A stretch of DNA of 54,683 bases. Origin: Lachnospiraceae bacterium (GTDB lineage: Bacteria > Bacillota > Clostridia > Lachnospirales > Lachnospiraceae). Location: assembly GCA_017521195.1 (NCBI GenBank), contig JAFXGP010000110.1:1-54683 (forward strand). Direction: 5' to 3'. Below are positions 1 to 9,002 of this stretch, in pieces. A program made the translations under genes and the position numbers. The notes below the pieces were generated by a model. It saw only the letters and a list, made by a program, of their open reading frames with translations. It ran no database searches and was not told where the DNA came from. Position 1 is the first letter of the stretch. Each line of letters begins with the position of its first letter.

Positions 1-90
1 AACACAAAGACTGGCACGGAAGGTTTTCTTCGCATGCCCATAAATATGATTTTTCAATCAAAACATTAAAATGCCTCTAAACATAGTAAT

Positions 91-118
91 GGGGCTACAT
101 TCTTACGAATGTAACCCC
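91..118. repeat. Hairpin covering the stop codon of the truncated acyltransferase
   Basis: The arms GGGGCTACATTC and GAATGTAACCCC pair over 12 positions with one mismatch and a TTAC loop. The stop codon of the acyltransferase frame falls inside this hairpin. There is no T-tract on either side, so it is not a standard intrinsic terminator. A subterminal hairpin of a mobile element is one possible reading, but this is inference. Confidence 0.5.
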
Positions 119-493
119 AAATATTGACATAGAGCCAAAAAATTTAATAGGAAAATTCCATACAAACCAAATAGTAAAAAAAGGAATTAATAAGCGCTTT
201 CCTTTTTTTATCATATGAGTTTTAAAATTCTTTGAATTACTTAGTGCATATACACTTCCTGATAATGCTATAAACACTGGCATATGAAAAGTATAAATAA
301 AATCAGTTACTAAACTCATTAGCTTATGAAAATTAGCATCCTCAATATTTGCAATCTTCATTAAGGTTCCATATTCAATGCCACCAAATAACGTAGTGAT
401 GTTATAATAAGTTCCATGCCCTATAATAACTAAAATAACTAAAAATACTCTCAACAAATCACAATGCGTCTGTCTGTAAATTATATTTTTCAT
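95..493 (-). pseudogene. Acyltransferase-3 family membrane protein, N-terminal fragment
   Basis: The 132 residues match the N-terminus of membrane O-acyltransferases (acyltransferase-3 family), which add acetyl or other acyl groups to surface glycans. Visible family features are the D-LR segment followed by IGH near residue 26, the FHMPVF-ALSG block around residue 70, and KRLLIPFF before a further membrane segment. Family members usually have about 320-380 residues and ten helices, so most of the protein is missing. The frame stops inside a hairpin, and no continuation is visible in the other two frames down to the window edge. It sits 24 bases after the flippase as the last gene of the polysaccharide locus. 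It was probably an O-acetyltransferase acting on the repeat unit. Truncation by an insertion or deletion seems more likely than a functional short protein, but the left flank is too short to settle it. Confidence 0.65.
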
Positions 494-517
494 AACATTT
501 ATTGTCCATTTTTTATT

Positions 518-1948
518 TTACCTTTTTAATATTTTCACTATTTGTTCTTTAAAAAAATCATCTTTCAAAATCAAAAGAATGAGAAAATAAATGACTCCTC
601 CACCAATTATCATCATCATAGAATTCAGTATTCCTGCTTCCAAATAATGTCCTATTTTTTTGAGAATACCATACATGACAAATCCTGCAACTAAATAATG
701 GCGGCTATATGATAGAATTTTCCAAGGTGAAATTTCTTTACGTACAATAATAATCTGAACAACTGCAATGACAGTTTCTGCCAATACAGATGCAAACGCA
801 GCTCCCACTGAATACCATTTAGGTATCAAAATAAAATTCAAAATAAAATTTGTAACTGCTCCTATTAAAACGGTATATGTAAACACATTCTGTCGTCTCG
901 TCGGTATCAAATATTGCATTCCAGTAACATTATTAATACCAATCGCTATAATTAGCAGTGATGAAATACCCAATAAAGGTATTACTTTGTCAAAACCATC
1001 ACCATAAAACCACGGAACAACATTGGGTGCAACCGCTATCATTCCAAGACTAAGAGGAATTCCAAGAAACCAAACAAATCGATAACTTCGATACATATAA
1101 TTTCTTACAATTTCTGTTTCCTTTTTTTCATAATGATAACCAATTCTTGGAATTATCACGGTTCCTAATGCGGTCACCAAAGACAACGCTGTTCTTGATA
1201 ATTTCAATGCCTGTTCATAATATCCATTTTCAACATTCAAACCCGTAAGCACACCTAACATTGTCTTATCCAATACTGTATATATGCTAATTGCAATTGT
1301 AGGAATAAACATCGACAATACAACATTTATATTAGTAAAAGGTTTTATTTTTTTCCAATCTGGCTTATCCACTATTTTAAATAGTGAGCTCCACAATGAC
1401 ATCACTCCTAATAATGGTAATAAACACATTATTAACACATATTTCCCTATATCATCTTCTGTTTGCACCACTAAAAAGATTAATACAACATTTACTATCT
1501 TAAAAAAAATATTTCTAAAGACAATCTGTCCAAACTCTTCCATTCCCCGATATAACCATGTAATATCAAAGACAACAAAAATAATATTCATAGAAAAAAT
1601 AGTATAAATAACAACATTTCCACTAAAAAATATTACATATAAAGTGTAAAAAAATAATATTATAAATGTGCTAATACAACTGAGAAATTCTGTATTCCAA
1701 AACACTTCTGTTCTTTTTTCCCTATTATCCTGTACATAGGATATTTCTCTCTGCCCATAAGTTGCAGTTCCCAACGTGGCAAACAATACAAAATATGTAA
1801 CAACGGAAGAAGCAAAGCTATATATACCAATACCAGATGCTCCCAAAACTCTTGACAAATATGGAGTTGTTATTAACGGAATAATTACACTCAGAAGCTG
1901 ATACGTCAAATTATATATATAATTCTTTTTAATACTCTTTTTTTTCAT
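518..1948 (-). CDS. wzx: Wzx-type oligosaccharide flippase
   Basis: The 476-residue, very hydrophobic protein has about 12-14 predicted membrane helices and the N-terminal pattern of the polysaccharide transporter family (NY-YNL-YQLL, then TTPYLSRVLG-SGIGIYSF near residues 25-45). It should turn undecaprenyl-diphosphate-linked repeat units across the membrane for Wzy-dependent polymerisation. It starts 17 bases after the glycyl-radical activase stop and ends 24 bases before the acyltransferase fragment, so it is operonic with both. Length is normal for the family. A polymerase gene and a priming transferase are present in the same locus, which supports a complete Wzx/Wzy system. The gene is AT-rich like the rest of the distal locus. 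The symbol is a functional class name; the sequence alone does not give the substrate. Confidence 0.9.
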   Translation of the reverse strand: MKKKSIKKNYIYNLTYQLLSVIIPLITTPYLSRVLGASGIGIYSFASSVVTYFVLFATLGTATYGQREISYVQDNREKRTEVFWNTEFLSCISTFIILFFYTLYVIFFSGNVVIYTIFSMNIIFVVFDITWLYRGMEEFGQIVFRNIFFKIVNVVLIFLVVQTEDDIGKYVLIMCLLPLLGVMSLWSSLFKIVDKPDWKKIKPFTNINVVLSMFIPTIAISIYTVLDKTMLGVLTGLNVENGYYEQALKLSRTALSLVTALGTVIIPRIGYHYEKKETEIVRNYMYRSYRFVWFLGIPLSLGMIAVAPNVVPWFYGDGFDKVIPLLGISSLLIIAIGINNVTGMQYLIPTRRQNVFTYTVLIGAVTNFILNFILIPKWYSVGAAFASVLAETVIAVVQIIIVRKEISPWKILSYSRHYLVAGFVMYGILKKIGHYLEAGILNSMMMIIGGGVIYFLILLILKDDFFKEQIVKILKR

Positions 1949-1965
1949 ACCTTATCAAATCCTCA

Positions 1966-2742
1966 TCATATCCTGCATATTTCAGCCTGTATTCCTTTTT
2001 TCTTAAATTTACTTTGTATTGCATCCAGTTCCTCTTCCGATATATCCGGAACTATATAACCTTCTCGCTTCAAAGATTGATATTTCCTTTCGGCCAAATT
2101 ATGTCCCTTTATCAATTCTATTTGCGAATATTTTTTATTTTGAAGAAAACAAATAATTCTATTTATATTATCATTATGTGTCGTATATGGTTTAATTAAC
2201 GGAATTCTATAAATCACATCTACATCAGCATCATTTACAATTTGTATGTTATGTAAATAGTCTTTTAAACTACCACCGTGTACTATTTTACATTGCTCTT
2301 TATCCAAAATCTTTATATCTATAATTAAAGTATCTACATATTTCAAAGCAAGATGCAACTCTTTCTCTGGCACGAATAGTGCAGTCTCTACACAAATATT
2401 TATTCCCTCGCACTGCAGAACTTTTAATAATGGTTGAATTTTTGACATAAATAATAAAGGCTCTCCACCTGAAAATGTAACTCCACCATCCTTGTAAAAT
2501 AATCTGTCCTTAACAACTTCATCATAAATATTTTGAAGTGACATCCAATTTCCATAAATTCCTTTACTTTCATCATCGACTCTACTTACAAAATACTTCT
2601 CCTGCTGGAAATTAATATTTTCCGGATTTGTACACCAAGGACAATGCAAATTACACCCTTTAAAAAATACATTTGTTCTGATACCTGGGCCATCATGCAG
2701 ACAAAATCGTTGAATATTACTAACTAAAACTTTCGTTTCCAT
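1966..2742 (-). CDS. Glycyl radical enzyme activase (radical SAM, PflA-type)
   Basis: The protein is a radical S-adenosylmethionine enzyme that should install the glycyl radical on the enzyme encoded just upstream. With the ATG at 2742 it has 258 residues. The activase signature is intact: HDGPGIRTNVFFKGCNLHCPWC holds the CX3CX2C cluster ligands, followed by TNPEN, and FSGGEPLL lies further on. There are no extra cysteines between the cluster and the GGE motif, so it lacks the ferredoxin-like insert of many dehydratase activases and resembles the compact PflA architecture. An in-frame TTG at 2766 would add eight residues; the ATG is preferred because a GAAAGA-type ribosome site precedes it. 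Its start overlaps the end of the glycyl radical enzyme gene by 23 bases, implying translational coupling, and the flippase follows after 17 bases. Confidence 0.92.
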   Translation of the reverse strand: METKVLVSNIQRFCLHDGPGIRTNVFFKGCNLHCPWCTNPENINFQQEKYFVSRVDDESKGIYGNWMSLQNIYDEVVKDRLFYKDGGVTFSGGEPLLFMSKIQPLLKVLQCEGINICVETALFVPEKELHLALKYVDTLIIDIKILDKEQCKIVHGGSLKDYLHNIQIVNDADVDVIYRIPLIKPYTTHNDNINRIICFLQNKKYSQIELIKGHNLAERKYQSLKREGYIVPDISEEELDAIQSKFKKKGIQAEICRI

Positions 2743-4759
2743 AATATCTTTCTTTTTCACTATCAATTGCTCTCTGAATTAATACATCCTGATATTCAAC
2801 AGGTAAATCATTAAAATATGCACTAAATCCCCATACTCTTACAATTAAATTCTCATATTTTTCAGGATTCTTCTTGGCTTCAATCAACATCTCACTACTC
2901 AGCACATTCATTTGCATTTCAAAGAACCCCATATTAATTGCCACTTTAATTAGCATAAAAAACTTTTTAAAATTATTTTCTATAAATGATGGCGTCACGA
3001 AAAAATCTACGACACTTCCATTACAGTTTGCAGCATTATAACTCTGTTTCGATGCAAAATTCAATAACTCAGTATACGGAATTGCTCCTTTTGATGAAAT
3101 GTGCACTGCCAATGGTTCTCCGTCATTTCTACCATCAAATGTAGCCTTACATTGCTTTCCACGCGACATATAATTAGGAGAACTGAAACCAAACTTTACT
3201 TTTCCGCCAAAGCAATTTTGATAACTATTACATAATCTACTTACTTCATTCGTCAAATTTTGTACTAGTTTTAAAACTTCTATAGAATCTGTTCCCCAAT
3301 AACTTCTGCTCTTTAGTTCTCTCTGCAATTCTCCTTGCCCTTCATAATTAGTAAGTGCTACATTTTTCAGTTCTGCAAGAGTTATACGTTTTTCCTCAAA
3401 TATCAAACTCTTTATATTCATTAATGAATCAACCGTATTAGCCAAACCAACTGTTAATATTCCGTAATCACAATATTGTACTCCTCCTTCAGAAGCATCA
3501 AGATTTTTTTGAATACAACCTCCCGTAAAAAGTGTCATTAACGGATCCCATTCCCATCTAAGAGTGTTAAGTCCCTTAAAAATTTCTGATATTTCCTCTG
3601 CAAGTTTTTCTTTAAATAATACTAATATCTCATTGAAAGTTTTACATTCTTCAAACCTACTATCTGTATATGTATCTACAAAAATCTTTGCATAATTTAT
3701 ATCTCCTAAGTTTCCTCTTCCCCATGCTTTCCCAAAAGCAAAAGGTTCCCAACAAGCACTTGTAATATAATTACACGCATCTGCATATTCATATCCAAAA
3801 TCACATAATGAAGGAATAATCACTTCATCATTTGCAAGCAATGGTCCACCAATCCCAGTTGCTATACATTTTATTGCTAGTTCTAATAGAGCATCCGGCA
3901 TATTCTCTGAAACACGCAATAGTAACTTAGGATCAGGTAATTTACATTGTATCATTGCGCGAACAAACGCATATGTTATTCTGTTAGAAAAATAATCACC
4001 ATCTTCAGTCTTTCCACCAAGAATAATAAGTTGACCGGTATCCCCCAAAATTGAACTACTCTTATATGGATAATAGTTGTGTAACTCTTCCAAAAAGTCA
4101 GTTAAAATATTTATTAATTCTTGTTCATCATCCGGTAATTCCAAATCTTGTAATATTAAATCTAAACGTCCGAGTCCTATTAACCTATGTCCTGTTTGCC
4201 AAAATAAAGAAGACCAAAACAATATTCTTTGCAGGCCTTCTTCTAAAGTTCGTGCTGGTGCATCCAACATATTTGTAAAATATTGTTTTGTGATTGGCAA
4301 GTATTTTTCCTCAGGATAGTCTTCTATTTTTCTTGCAATTTCACCAATTACACGATTACAATAACCACAAACATAATCAATCAATTTATTATTCTGTTTC
4401 ATTATTCTATTATCAAAACCATCATTTTGCTTACTCAAATCAAATAATGAGTTTTTAATAATAAGACTATAATCCGGTGAACAGGCATCATTGAATTGTT
4501 CTTTATTATAAAAATAAAATCCCGTATCTATCCAATGTTGAAATCTTTTCTTACTTTCTATTGCAATATTAATTTTAGATAAAAACATTTTGTATTGTTC
4601 GCTCTTATACTTATCATTAAAACAAACTCTTACCTTTGTCTTTTCCATTTTTGACAGCTTCAAATATCTATATTTATAGAATTTCCAAACTTTATGTAAC
4701 TTATATATAAATGTTTGCTTGAAATATGCCTTTATTATTACATATACTCTTTTTTTCAT
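2720..4759 (-). CDS. Glycyl radical enzyme of unknown substrate (PFL/dehydratase superfamily)
   Basis: The 679-residue protein carries the C-terminal glycyl radical loop (VRVWGFSAYF, Gly about residue 644) and the active-site loop SACWEPF (Cys about 336, Glu about 338). A Cys-x-Glu loop is the pattern of glycyl radical dehydratases, lyases and decarboxylases; pyruvate formate-lyase has two adjacent cysteines, so this is unlikely to be housekeeping PFL. The Trp between Cys and Glu, and Trp-Gly-Phe in the glycyl loop in place of the usual small residue-Gly-Tyr, are atypical. It is shorter than most relatives (about 750-850). The first 37 residues are basic and aromatic, like a membrane-associating helix; an internal ATG at residue 38 (4648) would remove them, and neither start has a strong ribosome site. 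A GT2 gene lies 49 bases upstream and the activase overlaps downstream. Reaction unknown; a deoxygenating or eliminating step on a glycan precursor is inference. Confidence 0.9.
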   Translation of the reverse strand: MKKRVYVIIKAYFKQTFIYKLHKVWKFYKYRYLKLSKMEKTKVRVCFNDKYKSEQYKMFLSKINIAIESKKRFQHWIDTGFYFYNKEQFNDACSPDYSLIIKNSLFDLSKQNDGFDNRIMKQNNKLIDYVCGYCNRVIGEIARKIEDYPEEKYLPITKQYFTNMLDAPARTLEEGLQRILFWSSLFWQTGHRLIGLGRLDLILQDLELPDDEQELINILTDFLEELHNYYPYKSSSILGDTGQLIILGGKTEDGDYFSNRITYAFVRAMIQCKLPDPKLLLRVSENMPDALLELAIKCIATGIGGPLLANDEVIIPSLCDFGYEYADACNYITSACWEPFAFGKAWGRGNLGDINYAKIFVDTYTDSRFEECKTFNEILVLFKEKLAEEISEIFKGLNTLRWEWDPLMTLFTGGCIQKNLDASEGGVQYCDYGILTVGLANTVDSLMNIKSLIFEEKRITLAELKNVALTNYEGQGELQRELKSRSYWGTDSIEVLKLVQNLTNEVSRLCNSYQNCFGGKVKFGFSSPNYMSRGKQCKATFDGRNDGEPLAVHISSKGAIPYTELLNFASKQSYNAANCNGSVVDFFVTPSFIENNFKKFFMLIKVAINMGFFEMQMNVLSSEMLIEAKKNPEKYENLIVRVWGFSAYFNDLPVEYQDVLIQRAIDSEKERYYGNESFS

Positions 4760-4808
4760 ATTACAATTGTTCTCACTTTATGCTTACCCTAAATTCTATT
4801 TATACAAC

Positions 4809-5849
4809 CTATTTATAATATATCTGCATAATTACATTATATAACAATTCATATTTTTCAATTATGTTTTTAATCTTATTTTTATATTTATTCATTTTTA
4901 AATATCTATCTACATATTTAAAATCTGATTTCCTATATTTTTGAGCATCAGCACTTAATTCTTCATAATTATATTTATAGATTACATCAATTTTTGTGTC
5001 TAATTTTTTTAATTCTTCAATTTTTCCTAACCTTGCTAAATGTTCGTATTGAAGACTAATTTTTTTCATAATGTACTGTCTCACTATTTTACGATTATCA
5101 TTCAATATACTATCTTCGTTTTCAAATCTAAATAATTCATCTATAATTGTATAGTTTTCTTTATAATGCTTTCTAATTCCTTGATCACTCACACTCTGTC
5201 CAGCACGACCTATTCTATAACTATATATTGGATTTTTATAAATATATGCAGTTTTTGAATGTGCTATTGCTTTTATCACATATTCTGAATCTGTATAAAA
5301 GCAATGTTCACACAACTTTATATTGTTCTCCTTTAACATGCTCGTCCTAAAGGTAGCTGTATGCATCGTAATCCCAGGTACCGCTGCTTCTAAATCTTGT
5401 AATGATATCTTACTTTCAATTTTAGAATTTAACAAATATGTAAAAACACCTTTTTTACGATTCGTCTCATCTTCAAATTTACAACATGGACTATATATAA
5501 TATCCACCTCTAGTCCACTTAAGGTATAAATATAATCCTCTAAAAATTCGTCTAAAAAAAAGTCATCTCCATCCAATAATTTAAAATATTTTCCAGTTGC
5601 TAATTGAATTCCCGTATTAACAGTAGATCCCCATCCGCCATTATGCTTATGTATGAATCTAAATGTATTGGGAAATTTTTCAACATATTTCTTAACTTTT
5701 TCTTCCGTACAATCTTGTCCACCATCATCAATTACCAATACTTCTACTAAGTCCATTGCACTTCCTAATCTCAGGAACGAATTCAAACACTGTTCTATAT
5801 ATTTCTCAACATTATATGCTGCCACCGATACTGTTAATACCTTGTCCAC
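4809..5849 (-). CDS. Family 2 glycosyltransferase
   Basis: A cytoplasmic GT-A transferase of 346 residues. The nucleotide-sugar fold is clear: LTVSVAAYNVEKYIEQCLNSF at the start, VLVIDDGGQDCT around residue 40, and the DGDDF metal-binding segment near residue 90. It probably adds one sugar to the lipid-linked repeat unit. The frame is open up to a GTG at 5882, with an ATG at 5870, but the GTG at 5849 is chosen because GGAGG lies nine bases before it and because the conserved GT2 start follows at once. It is separated by 49 bases from the glycyl radical enzyme gene downstream, so the two are probably co-transcribed. The C-terminal 100 residues are lysine- and tyrosine-rich, as is common for peripheral membrane GT2 enzymes. 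Donor and acceptor cannot be read from sequence. Confidence 0.88.
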   Translation of the reverse strand: MDKVLTVSVAAYNVEKYIEQCLNSFLRLGSAMDLVEVLVIDDGGQDCTEEKVKKYVEKFPNTFRFIHKHNGGWGSTVNTGIQLATGKYFKLLDGDDFFLDEFLEDYIYTLSGLEVDIIYSPCCKFEDETNRKKGVFTYLLNSKIESKISLQDLEAAVPGITMHTATFRTSMLKENNIKLCEHCFYTDSEYVIKAIAHSKTAYIYKNPIYSYRIGRAGQSVSDQGIRKHYKENYTIIDELFRFENEDSILNDNRKIVRQYIMKKISLQYEHLARLGKIEELKKLDTKIDVIYKYNYEELSADAQKYRKSDFKYVDRYLKMNKYKNKIKNIIEKYELLYNVIMQIYYK

Positions 5850-6123
5850 TCTTGTACTCCTCCACACCATATCTATATACACTATTTATTTAATCTTTCA
5901 TAATTATTTTTCATTTAATATTATCAGAAACATCCTATAACACTGAAATAAATTTTTATAATACCCTCTCATATTTTTTAATAAATAATATTTTCACTCT
6001 TTCTCTTTCCCTAAGATAATCCAATCCATATTCCCTAATATCGCTACGCAACAAGAACTACTATAGACGATAGATAACATAGCGCATTTTTTATCCATCG
6101 ACACCTTATCGTTAAATTAGAAG

Positions 6124-6276
6124 TTACAAATACTCTTCAATCGTAACTGTTTCTACATCAATCAGGATTGAACAATGTTCCTTGATAAAATCACTCCATA
6201 GCAGAAGTTGTCCTATGCCTTCATTCTTCTCTTTATACTCAGCATCTACAACAATGTATAATACATTAGAATACAT
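6124..6276 (-). pseudogene. Decayed ORF remnant (C-terminal piece)
   Basis: A 50-codon open frame from an ATG at 6276 encodes a protein-like stretch beginning MYSNVLYIVVDAEYKEK and ending VETVTIEEYL. The same frame continues upstream of a TGA for about 45 more sense codons (to about 6420). This looks like the tail of a larger gene broken by a stop codon. No family was recognised. It lies in the 690-base gap between ugd and the next glycosyltransferase, which suggests that a locus gene has been lost here. Confidence 0.4.
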
Positions 6277-6334
6277 TCAAGTTTTTTCTTGTGTAGTCTC
6301 TACAATACCATATATAATACTAGAAATAATTACT

Positions 6335-6484
6335 TTATCTACACATGTATAGAACACGGAATTCTTTCTGTTGGTAGCATAGCTTTTTCTTTTCGCATAT
6401 TAGTATTGTCTTAGTCTTACAAAACTGCAGAACCTTCCCATATGCTGATATAATAATTTTGGACGTACCGTCAAAAATTAGCTA
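6335..6484 (-). pseudogene. Decayed ORF remnant, second frame
   Basis: Roughly 49 sense codons begin LIFDGTSKIIISAYGK and end in a stop at 6335, in a different frame from the remnant ending at 6124. Together the two pieces read as one frameshifted, stop-containing relic. No start codon or ribosome site is seen, and no family is recognised. Confidence 0.3.
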
Positions 6485-6539
6485 CCCATCATTAAGTTTT
6501 ATTATCCTTAGAATCTACTTCTATACCCAAACTCTTAAT

Positions 6540-7751
6540 TTAATCTACCGAAAACAAATCTCTCGTATATACTTTTTCTTCCACATCCGTAAGTTCATCC
6601 GACTTACGATTAGAAATAATGAGTTCACACTCTTCCTTAAACATCTTCAAATCACGTTCCACCAGACTTCCGAAAAATGTCTCCTCTTTATAGGCTGGCT
6701 CATAAACCACAATCTCCACACCCTTCGCCTTCAGACGCTTCATAATTCCCTGAATGGATGATTGGCGAAAATTATCGGAATTGGATTTCATCGTAAGACG
6801 ATATACACCAACTACTGCCTTTTCACCTTTTAACTGCTTGTTCTCAAAATCAATCCGATTCAAAATCTGTTCGGAAATAAAATCCTTTCTTGTACGGTTA
6901 GCATCTACAATAGCCCCAATAATATTATTAGGAACATCATCATAATTCGCCAATAACTGTTTTGTGTCCTTTGGCAGACAATACCCACCATATCCGAAAG
7001 ATGGATTGTTATAATGCTCACCGATTCGAGGATCAAGACTAACTCCACGAATAATCTCTTCCGTATTCAATCCTCTCACTTCCGCATAAGTATCTAATTC
7101 ATTAAAGTAAGCTACTCTTAATGCCAAATAAGTATTCGCAAATAATTTCACCGCTTCCGCTTCAGTCGGCTCCATAATCAGAATATCTATGTTTTCTTTT
7201 AAAGCACCTTCCTTTAACAATTCAGAAAACTGTACCGCTTTCTCATAAGCATCTTCTTCCTTATGTACTCCGACAATAATTCTGGAAGGATAAAGATTGT
7301 CATACAAAGCCCTTCCTTCTCTCAAAAATTCAGGTGAGAAAAGAATTCTTCCAGTCTGAAATTTCTTCTGCATTTTTTCCGTAAAACCAACCGGAACTGT
7401 AGATTTCACTACAATATATGCCTTCTGATTAACCTTTAACACCTTTTCAATTACCGACTCTACCGAAGAAGTATCAAAATAATTCTTCTTAGGATCATAA
7501 TTGGTCGGAGTAGAAACAATAACAAAATCTGCATTTTTGTATGCTTCTTCTCCATTGGTTGTTGCTGTTAAATCCAGCTCTTTTGTCTGTAAATATTCCT
7601 GCAGTTCCTTATCCTGAATCGGTGACTGCTTATTATTAAGCATATCCACCTTTTCCGGAATAATATCTACTGCGTAAACTTTATTATGTTGTGCTAATAA
7701 CACGGCGTTAGATAAACCAACGTAACCAGTTCCTGCGATTGTAATTTGCAT
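6540..7751 (-). CDS. ugd: UDP-glucose 6-dehydrogenase
   Basis: The enzyme oxidises UDP-glucose twice with NAD+ to UDP-glucuronate. The 403-residue sequence has the N-terminal Rossmann motif GTGYVG (residues 7-12), STPTN near residue 80, KSTVPVG near 116, and the catalytic-cysteine block [14 protein letters not shown] with Cys at about 258. Length and order match the short bacterial UDP-glucose/GDP-mannose dehydrogenase family. In this locus it feeds the UDP-glucuronate decarboxylase encoded at 9003-9944, giving UDP-xylose, and may also supply glucuronate. The start ATG is followed directly by the Rossmann strand. It is less AT-rich than the neighbouring glycosyltransferase genes, so it may be part of a more conserved block. 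Remnants of another gene follow its stop. Confidence 0.96.
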   Translation of the reverse strand: MQITIAGTGYVGLSNAVLLAQHNKVYAVDIIPEKVDMLNNKQSPIQDKELQEYLQTKELDLTATTNGEEAYKNADFVIVSTPTNYDPKKNYFDTSSVESVIEKVLKVNQKAYIVVKSTVPVGFTEKMQKKFQTGRILFSPEFLREGRALYDNLYPSRIIVGVHKEEDAYEKAVQFSELLKEGALKENIDILIMEPTEAEAVKLFANTYLALRVAYFNELDTYAEVRGLNTEEIIRGVSLDPRIGEHYNNPSFGYGGYCLPKDTKQLLANYDDVPNNIIGAIVDANRTRKDFISEQILNRIDFENKQLKGEKAVVGVYRLTMKSNSDNFRQSSIQGIMKRLKAKGVEIVVYEPAYKEETFFGSLVERDLKMFKEECELIISNRKSDELTDVEEKVYTRDLFSVD

Positions 7752-7880
7752 ATTTAATTCCTCATACTTTTGATAACATATTTTTTTACCAAATTATCTG
7801 GGTTGCCAAAATAAACATACTCACTTCATACTAATTGCAGTGTATTATTTATGTGATTAAGAACTCCACCACTTATTGTA

Positions 7881-8942
7881 CTATTTTTTCCTTATTTTTT
7901 TCACCCAAATCCTTGCCTTTACCATAGCAAATGCTATCTCAATCAATTTATATTTCATAGTAATAACAAATAACTTTTCAGTATTACGCATTAATTTCAT
8001 TTGAACATTCATAAATGCATCTTTATAATAGTGATTATTCAAAAGTTTAATAATATTTTTCCTAGCATTTAAGTAACCAAATTCATCCAAGTACTGTTTA
8101 GTAAAAAAATAATACGCCAAATATTTATAAAACCAAGTACATATCCTAACATCAATACCGTTAATAAACATCTCATCATGTTGCTTATAGGTTCGCGCAA
8201 ATTTTTTCACTTCTTCCACATCTGCTTCTGTATACTTTATTATATCTGAAGACATTTTATGAGATAACGAATCTGTCAATAATCTGTAATGATATAATGG
8301 CTCATTTAAATAAATTATTTTTTTTGCATTTTCAAACATATGCATATTAAATATTCCATCTTCGGTTCTTCTAACATTAAGCGGAAATATAATATTATGC
8401 TCCTTAATTAAGCTTAATTTATATATTCGTGCCCAAGGTGCCCCTATTGCCAAATATGGGTTATATTCCTTTATTCCTTTGCAAAGAAATTTTCTTAATT
8501 CAATATTAATTCTCTCTTTATCCCAAATCTGTTTATTTTCATCCAATTTTATATTTACTTTTTCCTTTGAATTTGACATATTTATATAATAATTAGATAT
8601 AACAATATCAGAATCTTCACTTACAGAAATTAGTCTTTCGAGCATATTATTTTCTAACCAATCATCTGCGTCAACAAAAGATATCCATTTCCCTGTAGCT
8701 TCCTCAATTCCTCGATTCCTTGCTTTTGATGGACCACTATTTTTCTGTGTCAAAAGTTTTACTCTATTGTCTTTCTTTATATACTCTTTACAAATATCAA
8801 CACTTTTATCGCTACTGCCATCATCAACACAGATAATTTCTATATTGCTTATTGTTTGGCTTAATACACTATTTAAACATTCTCTTAAATACTTTTCTAC
8901 ATTATACATAGGTATAACAACACTTACTAAAATATTTCCCAT
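7881..8942 (-). CDS. Family 2 glycosyltransferase
   Basis: A 353-residue GT-A fold enzyme. The start ILVSVVIPMYNVEKYLRECLNSVL, the CVDDGSSDKS nucleotide-binding segment near residue 36, and the FVDADDW metal-binding block near residue 88 are classical. It is predicted to transfer a sugar from a nucleotide donor to the lipid-linked repeat unit on the cytoplasmic face. The ATG at 8942 has AGAGGAAG just upstream. It lies 60 bases after the UDP-glucuronate decarboxylase gene and 129 bases before ugd, so the xylose-pathway genes bracket it. That makes it a candidate glucuronosyl- or xylosyltransferase, but position is the only argument. The C-terminal half is poorly conserved and basic. Confidence 0.9.
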   Translation of the reverse strand: MGNILVSVVIPMYNVEKYLRECLNSVLSQTISNIEIICVDDGSSDKSVDICKEYIKKDNRVKLLTQKNSGPSKARNRGIEEATGKWISFVDADDWLENNMLERLISVSEDSDIVISNYYINMSNSKEKVNIKLDENKQIWDKERINIELRKFLCKGIKEYNPYLAIGAPWARIYKLSLIKEHNIIFPLNVRRTEDGIFNMHMFENAKKIIYLNEPLYHYRLLTDSLSHKMSSDIIKYTEADVEEVKKFARTYKQHDEMFINGIDVRICTWFYKYLAYYFFTKQYLDEFGYLNARKNIIKLLNNHYYKDAFMNVQMKLMRNTEKLFVITMKYKLIEIAFAMVKARIWVKKIRKK

Positions 8943-9002
8943 GACTTCCTCTTCTGATTTATTATTTTCTTATGCAATATAAAATTTAACTTTCATAATT
9001 AT

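Noticed and set aside
3-80. Plus-strand open frame from the window edge, possibly the end of a transposase
   Set aside because: About 25 codons with no recognisable motif is too little to call a gene or a family.
2720-4759. Housekeeping pyruvate formate-lyase
   Set aside because: The active loop has a single Cys followed by Trp-Glu, not two adjacent cysteines, and the protein is about 80 residues short.
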